Shown: one piece after another, positions 47,701-56,729 of the stretch | Layout of the letters: every line of letters begins with the position of its first letter | Position numbering within the stretch: the first letter of the stretch is position 1 | NCBI RefSeq assembly: GCF_017901135.1 | Contig: NZ_CP072801.1 | Span: forward strand, 2,046,001 to 2,110,000 | DNA: 64,000 nt | Reading direction: 5' to 3' | Source: Thiothrix litoralis | GTDB lineage: Bacteria > Pseudomonadota > Gammaproteobacteria > Thiotrichales > Thiotrichaceae | The notes under the pieces: model-generated | What the model saw: only the letters and a program-made list of their open reading frames with translations | Database searches by the model: none | Told to the model about the DNA's origin: nothing | Position numbers and translations under genes: made by a program

Positions 47701-49659
47701 GTATTCCCAGAAATACTCCTTCTCTTCGCGCACCAGCGTCACCGCCAGCGTTTGGGTAGCGGGAGCAGGCTTGCCATCGGCATTGATACGCGCCAATTGG
47801 AAAGTCGCCTCACCATTGCCTGCAACGGTGTCTTTATCGAATAGCGGACGAATGCCCACCAGATTCTGACTAGGCCAGAACGGTACATCCAGCTTGCGAG
47901 TCACGCTGCGCCCACCGGTTTCATGCAAACTGCCGATCACACTCAAGGTCAACGGTGAGTTGATTTTGCCTTCCAACGGCGGGCTTTCCACAAAACCACC
48001 GCCGGTTTCATTCAGCAGCACTTCGGGCAAATCCTCGCGCCCCACCAACTTTTCATCAGCGGGATCACCAAAATAATAATCCTTGAAAGCGTCCAGCGGA
48101 TGCCGATTCACTGCCACGGTGCGCACTGCTGTCAATTTATTACCACTGGCGGGCGCACCGTACAAATAATCCCCTTGCGCTGCCACGATGAGTTTTTCAC
48201 CTGTCGTCAACAACTTGTCTTCCACACTCAATGCCAGCCTCATACGTTCCGGCATGAACTCCTCAACATGGAAGGTAAAGCTGCTAATCGGGGCGTCATC
48301 CTTGGCATTGATACGGACTTCGGCTTTCCAGCTTCCTGTTGGTGCATCTGCGGGAATCGGCAGGCGATAGGTGAAAAAGCCCAAATCCTCATTGGCAGCC
48401 AGCAGGTTTTCTTCCAGTAAAGGCTTGGTATCGGGGCGCACAATCCGCAGGTGCAAGTTTTTGGCGGACACGGCCTTGCCATCCCGGTCACGCAGCAGGA
48501 TGGATAAATCCATCGGTTCTCCGGGGCGGAACAGGTCACGAGTACTGTAAATAAACGGTGCTAGCGGCTTGTCAGGCAAACCCGTCACCGGGTATTCCGA
48601 CAAATCCAGCGCTGCTTCACGCAAGTCCAGAAAGGCAAATTGCTCACCCTGCTGCGCCGTCAGCAACAAGTCACCCTGCGGGCGGTGCTCGAAGCTGACA
48701 TGACCTTCCTCATCGGTTTCCAGCGTCAGGGCTTCTTTCTCGCCCTGTAATTTCAGTTGTATCCCCGGTATGGGTTTGCCGCTATCCAACGTATTGGCAA
48801 ATACTTCCAGCCCACGCGAATACAGACGCACATGCAGGCCAATATTCGTCACGATAAACTGGCTAATACGATAAGCATCATCATTGAAACGCCCAGGTTC
48901 GCGCATTACCGCAAAATACAAACCCGGCGTTTTCAGTTCCTGAATATCTTCTACCGGAATCAGCAGGGAGGTACGCGCATTAGGTTTGGCATCAGTCACA
49001 TAGCGGCGGGAATAAACGCTTTCCGTGATGGAATGGATGTCTTCGAGTTGCCACTGGGAAAGCCGTGAACCCAGCGAGACACTCTTCAACATCTCAGGCA
49101 ATTTGTCAGGCTGTACTCGCAGGAATTCAATGTCGAGTTCCGGTACATTCACCACCCGGATAGGCAGACCACCCGTCAATTTGGCAGGCAAAATGCTACC
49201 CGTGGTGGCGAAATCAAACGCGGGGGTAATGTCACGGGTCTTCAGGCTGGTATCAGACGGCTTTTGCAGTTTCAGCGCATTTTTGCTGGTGACACCCGGC
49301 CTGATCTGTACCCGATACTCGGTCTGCGGCTTGATATTGCTGAAAAACAGGCGGCGCGGCTCATTCGCCATCACCCAACTGCCGTCCACCATTTTGCCAG
49401 CCGCCGTCAGGGTAATGAAGCTGTTGTAGTTCTGTGCCGGGTCAAGATCCTGCGAAAAGGTCACCGCCAATGCCGGGCTATTATCCAGCGTGCGTTCCGA
49501 CACATCTACCACCAGCATTTGCGTGAGTAATTCTTCATTGGTGTATTGGGGGCTAACAACGGGTGGCGGCGTCACTTCTGCTGCCCGGATCTGTCCAGAT
49601 AATAGCAGCAATAGGCAGACCCATAACCACGGTAAAACACGACGAATTTGATAACCCAT
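44791..49659 (-). CDS. Bacterial alpha-2-macroglobulin
   Basis: 1622-residue exported protease-trapping protein with a signal peptide (WVCLLLLLSGQIRAA) but no lipobox cysteine at the cleavage site, unlike E. coli YfhM. Multiple beta-sandwich MG domains are followed by the thioester motif YGCLEQ near residue 1160 and an alpha-helical TED domain. A bait region exposed to a protease would trigger the thioester to trap it. It forms a unit with pbpC. Whether it is soluble or anchored another way is open. Confidence 0.93.
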   Translation of the reverse strand: MGYQIRRVLPWLWVCLLLLLSGQIRAAEVTPPPVVSPQYTNEELLTQMLVVDVSERTLDNSPALAVTFSQDLDPAQNYNSFITLTAAGKMVDGSWVMANEPRRLFFSNIKPQTEYRVQIRPGVTSKNALKLQKPSDTSLKTRDITPAFDFATTGSILPAKLTGGLPIRVVNVPELDIEFLRVQPDKLPEMLKSVSLGSRLSQWQLEDIHSITESVYSRRYVTDAKPNARTSLLIPVEDIQELKTPGLYFAVMREPGRFNDDAYRISQFIVTNIGLHVRLYSRGLEVFANTLDSGKPIPGIQLKLQGEKEALTLETDEEGHVSFEHRPQGDLLLTAQQGEQFAFLDLREAALDLSEYPVTGLPDKPLAPFIYSTRDLFRPGEPMDLSILLRDRDGKAVSAKNLHLRIVRPDTKPLLEENLLAANEDLGFFTYRLPIPADAPTGSWKAEVRINAKDDAPISSFTFHVEEFMPERMRLALSVEDKLLTTGEKLIVAAQGDYLYGAPASGNKLTAVRTVAVNRHPLDAFKDYYFGDPADEKLVGREDLPEVLLNETGGGFVESPPLEGKINSPLTLSVIGSLHETGGRSVTRKLDVPFWPSQNLVGIRPLFDKDTVAGNGEATFQLARINADGKPAPATQTLAVTLVREEKEYFWEYNNAEGWQRKEISSEYPTVQQKVTLDAAASAKVVFSVQYGYYRLEVEDAETGLKAVYPFHAGWDWEQSENTTARPDQIELALDKASYHRGDVVKLKITPPAAGEALVAVEGDSMLWSKHVTLPAEGLTVDIPVDNDWARHDLYISVTAFRPASRQQKITPNRALGIIFLPLDREARRLNLTIDAPEKVLPEKTTTITVSADNLKGDTAIVTVAAVDAGVLSITDFKTPDPFAFYFSQHQYAASLYDDYGKIIEGAEGATLHQRFGGDAAVRRGGSLAKADQKIVSLFSGAVAFDAEGKAKIDLPLPGFDGTLRLMAVAASEERFGSAEREMKVASPVVATLAAPRFLAASDNSFLTVDLNNTTTEAQSVKVKLSGNALLSGIADERELTLAVGKRETLRLPLSAHQAFGRGQVDLELTGKDFTARRQLQLSVRPAYPAQYVSQTRELQANETMELDAATLKGFLPAGLKANLSLSATPPLPLRTVLQDLLQYPYGCLEQTTSSAWPYLFLDANVSEQLGLPPMEMKERNERVTAALLRLSGMQLSDGGFTLWGGDSGYQEEYWLTPYVVDFLLDAKDQGFIVPDWLLQRSLQNLEERLAEGERDEASRYEFSDVPEHLDFAARAYAGYVLSRVKRASPGTLKVMYDKDAGKAVSGLPLVHLGLALKAVPGGDPKRGDAAIQRGLAMVRDEQKYLGDYGSNLRDRAAMLYLLMRSKVEIPQMAAEINKLADLIHNRNYFSTQEQLFVFLAGLKVQEKAKAGWKASLKVGSDSVDLSGSKTLFRALSPDEFQQGVSITANASLYASLTLDGYPDSTPAPDSDPVEVQRNWYRMNGKLVQPSDVKAGDLLLTHVMVSSSIDINDALVVDLLPAGFELENTNLQTNESLEGLQLEGMDKPVLELMGSSVLRTQEFRDDRYVAALPLDAKARHHLFYMVRVVSPGKFVVPPTYVEDMYRPELNGMGAAPSDLVIQ

Positions 49660-49789
49660 TATTATTCTCCATCCCTGTAAGATAAGATGTATAGCTAGCT
49701 GTCAGTATAGACTTTTTTGACACCGGAAGGGTATGCCAAAACGAAGGATAGTCTCAGAAGGGGGAGATAAAGCGAGGAGGGAGAAAAAG

Positions 49790-49865
49790 TGGCGACCCTA
49801 TGGGGATTCGAACCCCAGTTACAACCGTGAAAGGGTCGTGTCCTAGGCCTCTAGACGATAGGGTC
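49790..49865 (-). tRNA. tRNA-Glu (TTC)
   Basis: 76-nt cloverleaf: acceptor GACCCTA/TAGGGTC, D arm TCGTCTAGAGGCC, anticodon loop CTTTCAC with TTC, T arm GGGGTTCGAATCCCC, and encoded CCA. Identical to the copy 124 bp away. It lies upstream of the alpha-2-macroglobulin gene. Confidence 0.97.
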
Positions 49866-49913
49866 GCTGATGTGAACCTGTATATGCCAATGATTGGCAT
49901 GAGCTTGGAAAAG

Positions 49914-49989
49914 TGGCGACCCTATGGGGATTCGAACCCCAGTTACAACCGTGAAAGGGTCGTGTCCTAGGCCTCTAGACGATAGGGTC
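49914..49989 (-). tRNA. tRNA-Glu (TTC), second identical copy
   Basis: Same 76 nt as the first copy, including the encoded CCA, separated from it by 48 bp of unrelated spacer. Both are on the strand of gltX, which charges this tRNA. A tandem duplication with diverged spacers is the simple explanation. Confidence 0.97.
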
Positions 49990-50007
49990 GCTGAAAAACT
50001 TCCAAAC

Positions 50008-50208
50008 TTATTGGTCACTGTCTCTTGATGAGAACAGAACCGTGGTAGACAACCCGGTGAATGTTACCAAAAAACCGAGTGGCACTGCCATTAAAAACAC
50101 TTCTGCTAAATCATCTTTGTCTGCAAACATAAAGCCGAATCCGAAGATCAGACCGACAATAGTGATAATCAGACCGACAATCAACATATAATTACCGAAG
50201 CGATCCAT
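50008..50208 (-). CDS. Small two-helix membrane protein
   Basis: 66-residue protein with two transmembrane segments (YMLIVGLIITIVGLIFGFGF and VFLMAVPLGFLVTFTGLS) joined by an acidic loop (DKDDL). ATG 50208 is preceded by TGAGG about 9 nt upstream. It sits between a tRNA-Glu and a tRNA-Ala gene on the same strand and may be cotranscribed with them. No family recognised. Confidence 0.65.
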   Translation of the reverse strand: MDRFGNYMLIVGLIITIVGLIFGFGFMFADKDDLAEVFLMAVPLGFLVTFTGLSTTVLFSSRDSDQ

Positions 50209-50235
50209 AAAAAACCTCACGCATCGGTCAAAATT

Positions 50236-50311
<76 letters not shown>

Positions 50312-50354
50312 ACGGCTAAAGAGAGGCGAATTCTGAGGGAATCCGCCGTTTCTG

Positions 50355-50804
50355 TCAAGCGCCTTTTAAGGAATTTGCAAAAATTGCTTTGTGCACATCG
50401 CCAAGGCTAATAATACCAACCAACTTGCCTGCCTCCACCACCGGAATGCGGCGGATTTTTTGTACACACATAATGGAAACCGCTTTCATCAACGGCATTT
50501 CAGGGCTGGCAGAAGCCACCAGTTTGCTCATCAGGTCGCTAGCTTTCAAGCCCAGTGCATCACTGTAGCCTTTTTCCATTTTCTCGAAATCGGGCACGCC
50601 TTCTTCACGGGCAACCTCGGAGATGTCGGGGAACATTTTCCGCAACACATCTTTCTCGGAAACCACGCCAACAACATTGTTGTTGTCATCCACGACAGGC
50701 ATACCACTGATTTTGTTGAAACACATGACTTCGACAAGATCACGCACCGGGGTATTTGGCTTCGCGGTTTTTACGCTTGTATTCATGATGTCTTTGACTT
50801 TCAT
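50355..50804 (-). CDS. Tandem CBS-domain protein
   Basis: 149-residue protein made of two CBS motifs (KVKDIMNTSVKTAKPNTPV and ASDLMSKLVASASPEMPL), probably sensing adenine nucleotides as a dimer. Each has the usual IPVV- or MPVV-type strand (ISGMPVVDDNNNVVG; IRRIPVVEAGKLVG). A short acidic insert separates them. It is encoded between the tRNA-Ala gene and gltX. The partner is unknown. Confidence 0.85.
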   Translation of the reverse strand: MKVKDIMNTSVKTAKPNTPVRDLVEVMCFNKISGMPVVDDNNNVVGVVSEKDVLRKMFPDISEVAREEGVPDFEKMEKGYSDALGLKASDLMSKLVASASPEMPLMKAVSIMCVQKIRRIPVVEAGKLVGIISLGDVHKAIFANSLKGA

Positions 50805-50892
50805 TCATCCTCCTCACTCAATGCCTGAATTGTGTTGGTGCAAGGTGTGTGGCGACTATTACCAACACACTTGCGCCCCCCAAACATAACAT

Positions 50893-50925
50893 AAAAACCC
50901 CCACAAATCGTATTAGCTTGGGGGG
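50893..50925 (-). terminator. Rho-independent terminator of gltX
   Basis: On the minus strand CCCCCA pairs with TGGGGG around a 15-nt loop, followed by TTTTT. It lies some 15-50 bp after the gltX stop codon. Confidence 0.75.
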
Positions 50926-50940
50926 ATATACTCGCCTGTC

Positions 50941-52353
50941 TCAACATGGGATAGTACGGATAAAGCTGACTGCACGCTGGATACGCGCCAAAGAGCGTTC
51001 ACGTCCAATCAATTCCAGTGTAATGTCAATAGAGGGCGAAGATGCCGCCCCTGTCACCGCTACCCGCAGTGGCGGGCCAACTTTGCCCAGTTTCAGCCCC
51101 AGCTTTTCGCAAGCAGCCTGAAGCGCGGCATGAATAGGCTCGGCCTTCCACTCCGACAGTGCGGCGAATTCATCATGCACAGTTTGCAAATTATCCGCCG
51201 TATCCGCCTTGAACTGTTTTTGCACCGCGGTTGGGTCGAAATCGGCAAAGTCTTCGTAGAAATAGCGGCTGATCGCGACCATTTCCACCAGGGTCTTGGC
51301 ACGTTCACGTTGGGCATTAATCACATCGGCTAAAGCGGGGCCATTGGATACATCCAGCTTTTGTTCCTGCAAATGCCATTGCAATTGCGCTGCCAGCTCT
51401 TCCACCGGCAGGGTCTTGATGTAGTGCTGGTTCAGCCACAACAGTTTATCAGTATTAAACGCTGAGGGCGCACGGTTGACGGCTTCCAGCGAAAACAACT
51501 CGATCATTTCCTCACGAGAGAAAATCTCCTGATCGCCGTTTGACCAGCCCAGTCGCACCAGATAGTTCAGCAACGCTTGCGGGGTAAAACCATCATCGCG
51601 GTATTGCATCACGCTAACCGCCCCGTGCCGTTTAGAAAGGCGCTGCCCATCAGAACCCAAAATCATCGGCAAATGCGCAAACTTTGGTGGCTCATACCCC
51701 AGCGCCCGCATGATATTGATCTGGCGTGGGGTATTATTGATATGGTCATCGCCTCGTATAACGTGGGTCACTTGCATATCAATATCATCCACCACCACCG
51801 TCAGGTTGTAAGTAGGTGTGCCATCGGAACGTGCAATGATCAGGTCATCCAGCTCTTCATTGCTAATGGTAATTTTGCCGCGCACCAAATCGTCAATATC
51901 CACCACACCCGTTTGTGGGTTGCGGAAACGGATAACGGGATCAACGCCCTCTGGTGGCGTTTCATCCTGACGGTCACGCCAGCGCCCATCGTAACGTGGC
52001 TTTTCCTTACGTGCCATCTGGCCTTCACGCAATTGCTCCAGCTCTTCCTTGCTGCAATAACAACGGTAAGCATGACCGCTATCCACTAGTTGTTGAATAA
52101 CCTCGGCATAACGATCGAAGCGGTGGGTTTGATAGAACGGGCCTTCATCATGCCCCAGATCCAGCCACGCCATGCCTTCTAAAATTGCATCAACAGATGC
52201 TTGCGTCGAGCGTTCACGATCAGTATCTTCAATACGCAAAATAAATGCACCGCCCATTTTCCGGGCATACAACCAAGAAAACAGCGCGGTGCGTGCACCA
52301 CCAATGTGCAAATAACCAGTCGGGCTGGGGGCAAAGCGGGTTCTGACGTTCAT
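50941..52353 (-). CDS. gltX: Glutamyl-tRNA synthetase
   Basis: 470-residue class I synthetase charging tRNA-Glu. Signature HIGH is seen as [15 protein letters not shown] and the KMSKS motif as [11 protein letters not shown]. The zinc-type cysteines [10 protein letters not shown] are present. It lies 0.9 kb upstream of two tRNA-Glu genes and ends at a strong terminator. Confidence 0.96.
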   Translation of the reverse strand: MNVRTRFAPSPTGYLHIGGARTALFSWLYARKMGGAFILRIEDTDRERSTQASVDAILEGMAWLDLGHDEGPFYQTHRFDRYAEVIQQLVDSGHAYRCYCSKEELEQLREGQMARKEKPRYDGRWRDRQDETPPEGVDPVIRFRNPQTGVVDIDDLVRGKITISNEELDDLIIARSDGTPTYNLTVVVDDIDMQVTHVIRGDDHINNTPRQINIMRALGYEPPKFAHLPMILGSDGQRLSKRHGAVSVMQYRDDGFTPQALLNYLVRLGWSNGDQEIFSREEMIELFSLEAVNRAPSAFNTDKLLWLNQHYIKTLPVEELAAQLQWHLQEQKLDVSNGPALADVINAQRERAKTLVEMVAISRYFYEDFADFDPTAVQKQFKADTADNLQTVHDEFAALSEWKAEPIHAALQAACEKLGLKLGKVGPPLRVAVTGAASSPSIDITLELIGRERSLARIQRAVSFIRTIPC

Positions 52354-52434
52354 GACATTCCAGTTGTAAATTTATAAATAAACCTTAAGCGTAACTGAAT
52401 GAAAAATAATCAAATTATTCAGCTATAGTTCAGT

Positions 52435-52574
52435 GCCCTCCTCGCATACTGCAAGCGTTCCAGGGCTAACGGAACCAAACAGGGGCTAAGGGCTGCATGA
52501 GGTGAAGACAATAATAACGGGGCTTCAACCTCACCTTTTATTTCTTTAAAAGCCTTCCTTCGGGGAGGCTTTTT
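52435..52574 (+). ncRNA. Candidate structured small RNA
   Basis: The 240 bp between gltX and pgpA hold no reading frame but much symmetry on the plus strand: GTTCC/GGAAC (52457-52475), a 10-bp stem TGAGGTGAAG with CTTCAACCTCA (one bulge, 52498-52533) and an intrinsic terminator. TATAGT at 52424-52429 could be a -10 element. As no plus-strand gene lies upstream, the terminator suggests a separate transcript of about 140 nt. I could not match it to 6S, SRP, RNase P or tmRNA. Boundaries are guesses. Confidence 0.4.
52548..52574. terminator. Bidirectional terminator with TTCG loop
   Basis: AAGCCTTCC (52550-52558), TTCG loop, GGGAGGCTT (52563-52571), one G-T pair, then T run on the plus strand; AAA/TTT flanks lengthen the stem. 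On the minus strand it also has T after the stem, so it can end pgpA transcription as well as the candidate small RNA. Confidence 0.85.
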
Positions 52575-52593
52575 GCTATCTGCCTGTTACGGA

Positions 52594-53076
52594 CTAAGCC
52601 AGCCAATACGCCAACAGTTGCAAGCAAAGCCAAGCGTAGATACCTGCCAGTATGTCATCCAGCATGATACCCAAACCACCCGGCACATCACGATCAACCA
52701 CCTTCACCGGCCACGGCTTCCAGATATCAAACAGACGGAACAAGCAAAAACCGATCACGACCCACAACCAACCCGCCGGTGCTGCAATCATGGTCAACAG
52801 ATAACCGGCAAATTCATCCCAGACGATGCCGCCGTGATCATGCACACCCAAACGCCGCGACGATTCCCCGCAAATCCAGATACCGACCGAAGACATCACC
52901 AGCACAACCGCCAGGTAAGCCCATAAAGGCAACTGCACCAGTAACAGGTACAGCGGAATGGCTGCCAGCGTTCCTGCTGTTCCCGGTGCAAACGGTGACA
53001 GACCACTGCCAAACCCGAATGCCAGAAAATGAACAGGGCTAGAAAAAACTGTTTTTGCCGTGACTATGGTTCGCAT
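52594..53076 (-). CDS. pgpA: Phosphatidylglycerophosphatase A
   Basis: 160-residue membrane phosphatase converting phosphatidylglycerol phosphate to phosphatidylglycerol. VHFLAFGFGSGLSPFAPGT is the family signature; CGESSRRLGVHDHGGIVWDE contains the catalytic acidic residues. Four hydrophobic helices follow the family plan. The start is uncertain: ATG 53076 gives a normal N-terminus, while ATG 53127 or further would overlap the divergent thioredoxin region. Confidence 0.92.
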   Translation of the reverse strand: MRTIVTAKTVFSSPVHFLAFGFGSGLSPFAPGTAGTLAAIPLYLLLVQLPLWAYLAVVLVMSSVGIWICGESSRRLGVHDHGGIVWDEFAGYLLTMIAAPAGWLWVVIGFCLFRLFDIWKPWPVKVVDRDVPGGLGIMLDDILAGIYAWLCLQLLAYWLA

Positions 53077-53167
53077 TCGTGCCAATTCCAGTGAATGAGC
53101 TTCAGGATTATACACATCTGTGATCATGCCGCTATAATTGCGCCCCATTACTTCAGCGGAGGCTCGC

Positions 53168-53548
53168 ATGACCACTTACACATTCATTTTCGACATTAAC
53201 GGTATCGCGGATTTTGAGGAACGTGTCCTCAAAGCCTCCTTCCGCAACCCCGTACTGGTAGATTTCTGGGCGGACTGGTGTGGCCCCTGCCTGTTCCTCG
53301 ACCCGGTATTGAAAGCCGTGATCCCCGAATATCACGGCAAAGTGTTGCTCGCCAAACTGGATACCGAAGAAGATGAAAACATGAAGTTGGCAGGCCGCCA
53401 TCAGGTACGCGGCTTCCCCACCGTGCTGTTAATCGAAAAGGGTCAGGAAGTTGCCCGTTTCAGCAGCGCCCGCGCCAAACCCTTCGTGCGCGAGTTTATC
53501 GACACCAATAGCCAGCTTTTACCCAAAGTAAATTCCGCTCATCCGTAA
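53168..53548 (+). CDS. Thioredoxin-family protein
   Basis: 126-residue thioredoxin fold with the active site WADWCGPCLFLDP and cis-Pro RGFPTVLL. GCGGAGG precedes ATG 53168. The N-terminus (FIFDINGIADFEERVL) resembles that of YbbN/CnoX-type proteins, but the C-terminal TPR part is absent. It is divergent from pgpA, so 5' regions overlap. No signal peptide; cytoplasmic. Confidence 0.85.
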   Translation: MTTYTFIFDINGIADFEERVLKASFRNPVLVDFWADWCGPCLFLDPVLKAVIPEYHGKVLLAKLDTEEDENMKLAGRHQVRGFPTVLLIEKGQEVARFSSARAKPFVREFIDTNSQLLPKVNSAHP

Positions 53549-53632
53549 GGCTGGCGTACCCTGATAGGCTGTGTCATTATTTGCATTAATAAAATAGTTA
53601 AAAATAACCACAGTTGAGGAAATGTCACCGCC

Positions 53633-54754
53633 ATGAAAATTGATACGCTTACTTATACCGTTGAGCAGGGATTTTCCTCGCAACTGCCCGTTATTTCAGC
53701 CAAACAACTGCTGGTTTTGGTGTTTGGTCACACGGATTTTCTGGAAAACCCGCAGCCCTTTGATACCCTTCGCACACAATACCCAAAAGCTACGTTTATG
53801 GGCTGTTCCAGTGCCGGTGAAATTCTTGGCAGTCACATCCGTGATCACAGCCTGGTCATTTCACTGGTACAGTTTGAATCCACCACCTTGCGGATGAGCC
53901 ACGTCAATATCCACGACCCGCAGGAATCCCGCAATATTGGCCGTCTGTTGGCAGATCGTCTGAGTGGTGAAGGGTTGAAAGGCATTTTCGTGCTCTCCGA
54001 CGGCCTGAAGGTCAACGGCAGCGAACTGACGCAAGGCTTTAACGATGTCATCAAGCAAGGCGCAACCGTCACCGGCGGGCTGGCGGGTGATGGTGAACGC
54101 TTTGCCAAGACCTGGGTATTGCAAGACGGCAAACCCGTCAGTGGCGTCATCGCCGCACTCGGCCTGTATGGCAATGTCCACCTCGGTCACGGCTCTAAAG
54201 GCGGCTGGAAACCCTTTGGCCCGGCTCGCGAAGTCACCCGTGCCGAAAACAATATCCTCTACGAATTGGCAGGCAAACCCGCCCTTGCCCTCTATAAAAC
54301 CTACCTTGGTGATATGGCAGAAAGTCTGCCCGCCGCCGGGCTGCGTTTTCCGCTGGCACTCAGCCAACCCGGTGAAGACAAAGAATTGGTACGCACCATC
54401 CTCGCCATTGACGAAGCCACCCAGTCACTCACCTTTGCAGGCGACATCCCGGTCGGTGCTTACGCACAATTGATGCGAGCCAATCTGGAACAACTGGTCG
54501 AAGGTGCGGAAGATGCCGCCCTGATGAGTGCCACCGACACCGACGAACCCGTGCTGTGCATTGCCATCAGTTGCGTAGGTCGACGCATGGTCATGGGCGC
54601 AGATGCCGAAGAAGAAGTCGAAGCCGTGCTGGATAACCTGCCAGAAAACACCACCCAGATTGGCTTTTATTCCTACGGGGAAATCTCACCGTTTTCCAAA
54701 GGCACCTGCGACCTGCACAACCAGACCATGACCCTGACCACCATCTATGAGTGA
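53633..54754 (+). CDS. FIST-domain sensory protein
   Basis: 373-residue soluble protein with FIST_N (about 25-220, including [14 protein letters not shown] and [12 protein letters not shown]) and FIST_C (about 230-360, [14 protein letters not shown]) domains. FIST domains are thought to bind small ligands such as amino acids, and usually partner with signalling proteins. It overlaps the following hybrid kinase by 8 bp, so the two probably form one sensory pathway: FIST detects, the kinase signals. Confidence 0.9.
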   Translation: MKIDTLTYTVEQGFSSQLPVISAKQLLVLVFGHTDFLENPQPFDTLRTQYPKATFMGCSSAGEILGSHIRDHSLVISLVQFESTTLRMSHVNIHDPQESRNIGRLLADRLSGEGLKGIFVLSDGLKVNGSELTQGFNDVIKQGATVTGGLAGDGERFAKTWVLQDGKPVSGVIAALGLYGNVHLGHGSKGGWKPFGPAREVTRAENNILYELAGKPALALYKTYLGDMAESLPAAGLRFPLALSQPGEDKELVRTILAIDEATQSLTFAGDIPVGAYAQLMRANLEQLVEGAEDAALMSATDTDEPVLCIAISCVGRRMVMGADAEEEVEAVLDNLPENTTQIGFYSYGEISPFSKGTCDLHNQTMTLTTIYE

Positions 54755-56138
54755 GTTCGACCGCACGCTCAATCGGCAGCTACGCAGTCTGGGGCTAAAC
54801 CCGGACGCAGCCCCCGATGCTGCCAGTTGGCGTGCATTTCTCAGCAAAGTGAATCAAACTTACAGCGACCACAAGCACGACTATTATTTGCTGGAACGCT
54901 CGCTGGAGGTTTCCTCACAGGAAATGCTGGCGCTCAACGAATCGCTCAAGCAAGAATCGCAGGAAAAAATCCGCGCCCTGCAACAATCCAAGGAAAAATC
55001 GCGCTTCCTCGCCAACATGAGCCATGAAATCCGCACCCCTATGAATGGCGTGTTAGGGATGCTCGATATTCTCGCCAAAACCCCGCTCGACCCCCAACAG
55101 CACGAATACTTGCACACCGCTTACAGCTCCTCCGAAATCCTGCTGGAAGTCATCAATTCGGTGCTGGATTTGTCCAAAATCGAATCGGGCAAACTCGCAC
55201 TGGAACGCATCCCCTTCAACCTGCGCAAACTCGCTGATGACATGGTATTGCTCTTCAGCGGCTCGGCCACCAAAAAGCATCTGGTGCTGACCAGCAATAT
55301 TCCTGAGACTAATCACGACTGGTTTTACGGCGACCCCATCCGCCTGAAACAAATACTCGGCAATCTGCTAGGCAATGCCATCAAATTCACCAAAAGCGGC
55401 ACAGTAGCCCTACACATTGACATTCAACAAGAGGAGAGCACTAAAACCAGTCTACGCTTGCTGGTAGCTGACACCGGCGCTGGCATCCCCAGCTCTCAGA
55501 TGGAAGTGCTGTTCAACGCCTTTAGCCAAGCAGATGACTCCACCACCCGCTTATACGGCGGCACAGGCTTGGGACTCACCATTGCTCAGGAACTGGTGCA
55601 ACTCATGGGCGGGCGCATCAAGGTAAAATCCACCCTCGGCCAAGGCAGCACCTTCTATTTCGACCTAACCCTTGAAAAGCACCATCTGCCAGCCAGTACC
55701 GCGCCAGAAAAATCCAGCACCACCGCCACCTTACCCAACAACGCCGAACTCAGCGGGCATTTGCTGCTGGTCGAAGACAATCTGGTCAACATCAAGGTTG
55801 CCCACGTCATGCTAACCAAACTTGGTTTCAGCTTCGACATCGCGATGGATGGGCTGGAAGCAGTCGAAAAACTCGACCACAACCACTACGATCTGGTGCT
55901 GATGGATTGCCAACTCCCCGGCATGGACGGTTACGAAGCCACCCGCCGTTTCCGCCAGCAAGAGCTAGAACGCAAAACAGCACGTACCCCGGTGATTGCC
56001 CTGACCGCCAACGCCATGCAGGGCGACCGTGAAACCTGCCTGCAAGCGGGGATGGACGATTACATGACCAAACCCATTTCAATGGCGAGCCTGCGTCAAA
56101 AGTTACAACAATGGCTGGTGCAAACAGCAAGCGCTTAA
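54747..56138 (+). CDS. Soluble hybrid histidine kinase coupled to FIST
   Basis: 463-residue kinase without transmembrane segments. A coiled coil (about 45-85) precedes HisKA ([18 protein letters not shown]), HATPase ([26 protein letters not shown]) and a C-terminal receiver ([27 protein letters not shown]). No Hpt is attached. With no sensor of its own, it probably takes its signal from the FIST protein. Its stop is directly followed by the remnant of a macA-like gene. Confidence 0.92.
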   Translation: MSEFDRTLNRQLRSLGLNPDAAPDAASWRAFLSKVNQTYSDHKHDYYLLERSLEVSSQEMLALNESLKQESQEKIRALQQSKEKSRFLANMSHEIRTPMNGVLGMLDILAKTPLDPQQHEYLHTAYSSSEILLEVINSVLDLSKIESGKLALERIPFNLRKLADDMVLLFSGSATKKHLVLTSNIPETNHDWFYGDPIRLKQILGNLLGNAIKFTKSGTVALHIDIQQEESTKTSLRLLVADTGAGIPSSQMEVLFNAFSQADDSTTRLYGGTGLGLTIAQELVQLMGGRIKVKSTLGQGSTFYFDLTLEKHHLPASTAPEKSSTTATLPNNAELSGHLLLVEDNLVNIKVAHVMLTKLGFSFDIAMDGLEAVEKLDHNHYDLVLMDCQLPGMDGYEATRRFRQQELERKTARTPVIALTANAMQGDRETCLQAGMDDYMTKPISMASLRQKLQQWLVQTASA

Positions 56139-56147
56139 AACACTTCC

Positions 56148-56729
56148 TCATTTCTCGACAAAGCCCAAGCAGCCTACGAAGTTTCCCAAGCACAACTGCA
56201 ACAAGCCGAGTCGCAACTCGTGTCCGCCAATGCCCAGATTGCGCAAAAACAGGCCGTTCTCGCCCAAACCCAACTCGACCTTGACCGCACCACCATCCGC
56301 TCACCGCTAGATGGCATAGTGATTGACCGTCAGGTCAGCATCGGGCAAACCGTCGCTGCCAGCCTTTCCGCCCCGATCCTGTTCAAAATCGCGCAGGATT
56401 TGTCGCAAATGCAAATCGAGGCCGATGTGGATGAAGCCGATATTGGCAAAATCGCCGAAAAGCAGCCGGTACGCTTTACCGTCGACGCCTTCCCCAGCCG
56501 CAAATTCAACGGTGAAGTGGCACAAGTCCGCAAAGCCTCCACCGTCAACAACAACGTCGTGACCTACAAAGTCGTGATCCGCGCCGACAACGCCGACAAA
56601 GCCCTGCTTCCCGGCATGACCGCCAATGTTGACATGGTGACAGGGCTGAAAGAAAACGTGCTGCGCGTCCCCAACACCGCCCTGCGTTTCAAACCAGCCG
56701 AAGGCACCACCGCAACCACCAATGGGTAA
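56148..56729 (+). pseudogene. Fragment of a MacA/HlyD-type efflux adaptor
   Basis: Open frame of about 190 codons beginning FLDKAQAAYEVSQAQLQQAE without a start, signal peptide or first hairpin helix. It reads through the lipoyl motif TIRSPLDGIVIDRQVSIGQT and the beta-barrel (FTVDAFPSRKFNGEV, LLPGMTANVDMV) and stops at the IS end, whose first bases GTAA supply the TAA. Both ends are missing relative to MacA (about 370 residues). It lies directly after the FIST-kinase pair. It cannot make a working adaptor. Confidence 0.85.

Noticed and set aside
49790-49989. Duplicated tRNA-Glu as attachment sites of an integrated element
   Set aside because: Both copies are complete, only 48 bp lie between them, and no integrase gene is near. 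Tandem duplication is enough.
52435-52574. 6S, SRP, RNase P or tmRNA identity for the gltX-pgpA gap
   Set aside because: I could not find the conserved core sequences of these RNAs, so the region is reported only as an unclassified candidate.
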